DNA of 64,000 nucleotides from Prorocentrum cordatum (Eukaryota > Sar > Dinophyceae > Prorocentrales > Prorocentraceae), in NCBI GenBank assembly GCA_963575745.1, contig CAUYUJ010014347.1, positions 12,501-76,500 of the forward strand, given 5' to 3'. A program made the translations under genes and the position numbers. Below the pieces are notes generated by a model that was not told where the DNA came from, did no database searches, and saw nothing but the letters and a program-made list of their open reading frames with translations. Shown piece by piece: positions 61,094-64,000 of the stretch (position 1 is the stretch's first letter; each line of letters opens with the position of its first letter).

Positions 61094-61800
61094 GCGCCCG
61101 CCGCCCCCAGGAGAGAGGTGGAACGCCGACGACGAGGGCGCTGCCGTGGGCGCCCCTGCGGAGGACCGAGGGCAGCTGCGCAGCTGCCGGCCCTCTTCCT
61201 CCTCCTTCCTCTACAATCCTCCTCCTCTTCGTTCCTGCTCTACCCCGTCCTCGTCCTCCTCCAGCTCCCCCGCCCTCCCAGTCTGCCACGTCGTCCTCCC
61301 CGTCATTCGCGTTCCCCTCCTCTCATTCGTCGTCCTCGTCGTCGTCCTCTTCCTCCCCTTCCGCGTCGTCGTGCTGCCTTTTTCCTTCCTGTGGCTGTCG
61401 CCGTCGTCGTCCCCCCGTCCTCCTCGTCCTCCCTCTTTCCCTCCTGCGCGTTCTCGTCCTCGTCGTCACCCTGCTGGTGCTGCTCCTTTGCGCTTGCACT
61501 TTCACCCCCGCGTGCGCGACTCAAACAAAACGGAGTCGTTTGCGCCCGCCGGCACTGGCGCGTGAGCTGTCCTTCGCAAGGTCGCGCGTGAGCGCCCCCC
61601 CTCGTCTCCGACGAGGCGTGCTGCGCTCGCGGCCCGTGAACGCTGCGGCGTACGGGCGCCGCGTCGTCTCGCGCAAGACCCTCTCTTTTTGTACCCTCGT
61701 GATCCTCCGAGAAGCCCTCCGTGGCCTCCCGCGGCGGTTCCCACTTGAAGGCGGGGGGATCTTCCAAGGCCTCCTCAGAAGGCCAGCTTCCTCGCCTCAT
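61094..61800. other. no gene recognised; TCC/TCG-rich and one inverted repeat
   Basis: 61195-61480 is rich in TCCTCC and GTCGTCCTC. At 61576-61681 arms CAAGGTCGCGCGTGAGCGCC and GTCTCGCGCAAGACC are inverted, related to 22772-22876. Confidence 0.4.
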
Positions 61801-61802
61801 GA

Positions 61803-61996
61803 TGTTCCAACCTACTGTGGGGGCACATGCCAAGAAACACCCTGCTTGCCTCCAGGGTGCCCTGGGTTTGTTGGGGTTTGATGGTTTTGCCATGGAGACC
61901 GTGACGTCCCCCCACACCAAACATCGATGGGCTCCCTGGGGTCTCAGGGTTTGGGTTTCTTGTGGAAGGCTTCTTGTGTTCGGGCCTCCACTGTAT
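61803..61996. repeat. dispersed repeat R4, copy 2
   Basis: CATGCCAAGAAACACCC, GGTGCCCTGGGTTTGTTGG and CCCTGGGGTCTCAGGGTTTG correspond base by base to 27289-27474. Confidence 0.85.
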
Positions 61997-62309
61997 GTTC
62001 TCTCCCCCTTCTGTTGGGGTGAGCGCTCGGTGAAGCCGGTTGGCAGTGGCAACGCTTTGGCCTGTGCTGGGCTACTGGGCTGTTCCATCTCCTGAATTTA
62101 CTCGTTGCGAGGCGAAAGTGAAGGAAAGACCCTCACCCGTCTGCCGTCCTCCGTTTCCTCCTCCTTTCCCGCCCCTTCTCTCGTCCTTCCATTTTCCCCC
62201 CATCTGTGGAGGAGAAAGGAGGGAGAGGGCGAAGGAAGGGGGAGGAGGGAAGTTGACGGAAAGAGATACAGAAAGAGAAAGAGTCAGATCTAAAACAACT
62301 TATAAGCAG

Positions 62310-62575
62310 TAGCAGCAGGAGGAGGAGGAGGGCGTAGGATTCGGACGTCCGCGAACGGGCTCCATAAAAATAATGCAGCAGAACCAGGGGGAGGAAGAGG
62401 AAAGAGGAGGAGGGCGAGGAGGAGGAAGAGGGAGGGGGAGGCAGAGAGAGGCGAAGGAGGAGGAGGAGGAAGGGGAGGAGGAGGAGGAGGAGAAGGGAAG
62501 AATGGGGGAGGGATGGAGGAGGAGTAGGAGGAGGAGGAGGAGGAGGAGGAGGAGGAGGAGAAGGAGGAGGAGGAG
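62310..62575 (+). repeat. (GGA)n-rich tract
   Basis: GGA/GAG triplets at 62310-62330 and 62385-62575, with a non-repetitive 50-bp break between. The 62576-62890 stretch after it holds no recognised gene. Confidence 0.85.
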
Positions 62576-62904
62576 AGTCGTTGCTGTCGCTCCCCCTTTT
62601 TGTTTATCGCGAGCCTTCCCGCGCGTTTCCGCACGTCCGGCTCGAATAACTTGGGAGACCCAGTGTTGGGCCGTGACGCGAAGCGTCATAGCCAGAACAG
62701 GGTGGGAGCGCCTCTCTGTCTTAGCGCCCGCGTATCGTCATCTACTGGCATGGAATGGTTTAGCCATGTCGCATGACGTCGTGAAAAGGACCATCCGTCA
62801 CCAATATCCTAGAGGAAGGGGGCCCTTGAGCTAACATACCAGAGTCAGGACAGTGCTCGGATGTCAGAATATTAGAAAGAGCGTGTTCTACCGCTCCTGG
62901 CGGA

Positions 62905-63062
62905 AAACCGGGGGGGATCACTGGGTGTTCCCAACCCGTTCCCCCCCCCACTCGAAAGCCCGGGGGGGGTCACTACCGGTTCGACCTCTCCCCCCTCCCC
63001 TCCCCCCCCCAACCCATCATGAAAAGGGTGGGGGGTCACAACCGATTCCCCCCCCCCCCTCG
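62905..63062. repeat. G-run / C-run rich tract
   Basis: CCGGGGGGGATCA, CCCCCCCCA and CGGGGGGGGTCAC blocks in loose ~35-45 bp repetition with CCCGTTCCCCC and CCGATTCCCCC. Confidence 0.6.
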
Positions 63063-63064
63063 GG

Positions 63065-64000
63065 ACAGTTGGACAATGGTGGGGATAGGGGACAGTGGTG
63101 GGGATAGGGGACAGTGGTGGGGACGGTGGTGGTGGGGACAGTGGTGTGGAGACAGTGGGGCAGTGGTGCGGACACTGGGACAGTGGTGGGGACGGTGGTG
63201 CGACAGCAGCACAGTGGGGAGAGTGCTGGGGACAGTGGGGACAGTGGGACAGTGGTGGGGGCGGTGGGGACACTGGGACAGCACAGTGGGACAGCGGCGG
63301 GGACAGTGGGGAGAGTGGGACTGTTGTGGGAACAGTGGGGACAGTGGGACAGTGGTGGGGACCGTGGAGAAAGAGGGGAGAGTGGGACCGTGGTGGGTAG
63401 CGGGGACAATGGGGACAGTGAGACACTGTTGGGGGCACTGGTGGGGACAGCGGGGACCATGGTGGGAACAGTGCGGACAGTGGGACAGTGGTGGGGACTG
63501 CGGACAGTGGCGGGGACAGTGGTGGTGACTGTGGGACAGTGGTGGGGACGGTGGTGGTGGGGACAGTGGTATGTGGACTGGGACAGTGGGGACAGGGGTG
63601 GTGACTGTGGGACAGTGGTGGGGACGGCGGTGGTGGGGACAGTGGTGTGGGGACAGTGGGACAGTGGGGACAGTGGGACAGTGGTGGGGACAGTGGTGAG
63701 GGCGGTGGCGAGGACGGTGGTGGGACAATGGGAGAGAGCTACAGTGGGGACAATGGTTGGGAAATCGGGACAGCGGTGGGAAGAGTGGGACAGTTCAGTG
63801 GGACAAAGGCGGGGACAGTGGGACAGTGAAGACAGTGGGGACAGGGGGACAGTGGTGGGGACCGTGGGGAAAGTGGGGAGGGTGGGACCGTGGTGGGAAC
63901 ATTGGTGGGGACAGTGTGGACAGTGCGACAGTGGTGGGGGCACTGGCGGGGACTGGGGACAGTGGTGGGACCACTGGGGACATTGGTGGTGGGGACAGCG
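63065..64000 (+). repeat. minisatellite GGGGACAGTGGGACAGTGGTG, runs off window
   Basis: About 45 units of GGGACAGTGGTG and GGGGACAGTG combined into ~21-bp and ~30-bp blocks, continuing to the last base. Minus-strand frames rich in His/Pro/Thr/Val are repeat translations. Confidence 0.92.

Noticed and set aside
63017-63943. A 308-codon His/Pro/Thr frame on the minus strand
   Set aside because: It is a translation of the 21-bp GGGGACAGTG minisatellite.

Overview
The window looks like a repeat-dominated, gene-poor stretch of a eukaryotic nuclear genome, most probably a dinoflagellate. The evidence is the high GC content, very long trinucleotide arrays (GGA/TCC, GAT, TAG), many short foldback elements, and two kinds of decayed retrotransposon whose protein domains (RanBP2-type finger ORF1, ZnF plus 'PCETWS' C-terminal domain, copia Gag-Pol with 'CCGPNS' and 'PCTGxSPWQ' C-terminal motifs) resemble sequences common in dinoflagellate genomes. 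Genus cannot be fixed from the sequence. There is no bacterial-type operon and no rRNA or tRNA gene that I can see. A 100-N scaffold gap lies at 60513-60612.

Layout. 1-2945: dispersed repeats, a small Gly/Lys-rich reading frame, an ~84-bp tandem array and GGA microsatellites. 2946-11700, minus strand: LINE-A, a long non-LTR retrotransposon with RanBP2-finger ORF1, then RNase H, AP-endonuclease, reverse transcriptase, two C2H2-type fingers, a methyltransferase-like domain and an RPA-binding-like tail. It is broken by several stops and frameshifts and has (GGA)n arrays on both sides. 11700-21200: GGA/TCC arrays, a 636-bp satellite (13618-16135), a 1.5-kb CAGCCT minisatellite, a 73-bp satellite and a 0.6-kb GAT array. 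21200-30600: a mosaic of short mobile elements (at least five kinds of inverted-repeat element, some with clear target-site duplications), dispersed repeats and a second, unrelated 73-bp satellite. 31500-37050, plus strand: LINE-B (coiled-coil ORF1, endonuclease, RT, RNase H), with damaged RT and RNase H catalytic motifs and a (TG)n tract between EN and RT. 37300-45990: more foldbacks and dispersed repeats plus the best host-gene candidate, a PAS-like coding exon at 41869-42324. 46000-56800, plus strand: a degenerate Ty1/copia element (gag, CCCH knuckles, protease, integrase, RT, RNase H, extra C-terminal domain); no LTRs were recognised. 56800-64000: minisatellites, a TAG array, a duplication flanking the assembly gap, and a ~21-bp minisatellite running off the end.

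Nothing in the window forms an intact, co-operating gene set. The most interesting biology is in the retroelements. Two unrelated classes (LINE-A and copia) both end in an extra domain with a Pro-Cys motif and a Rossmann-like layout, reminiscent of C5-cytosine methyltransferases. LINE-A also places RNase H before the endonuclease and ends in an RPA-interaction-like helix. The second theme is a community of small non-autonomous inverted-repeat elements, three copies of one family having 9-10 bp target-site duplications.
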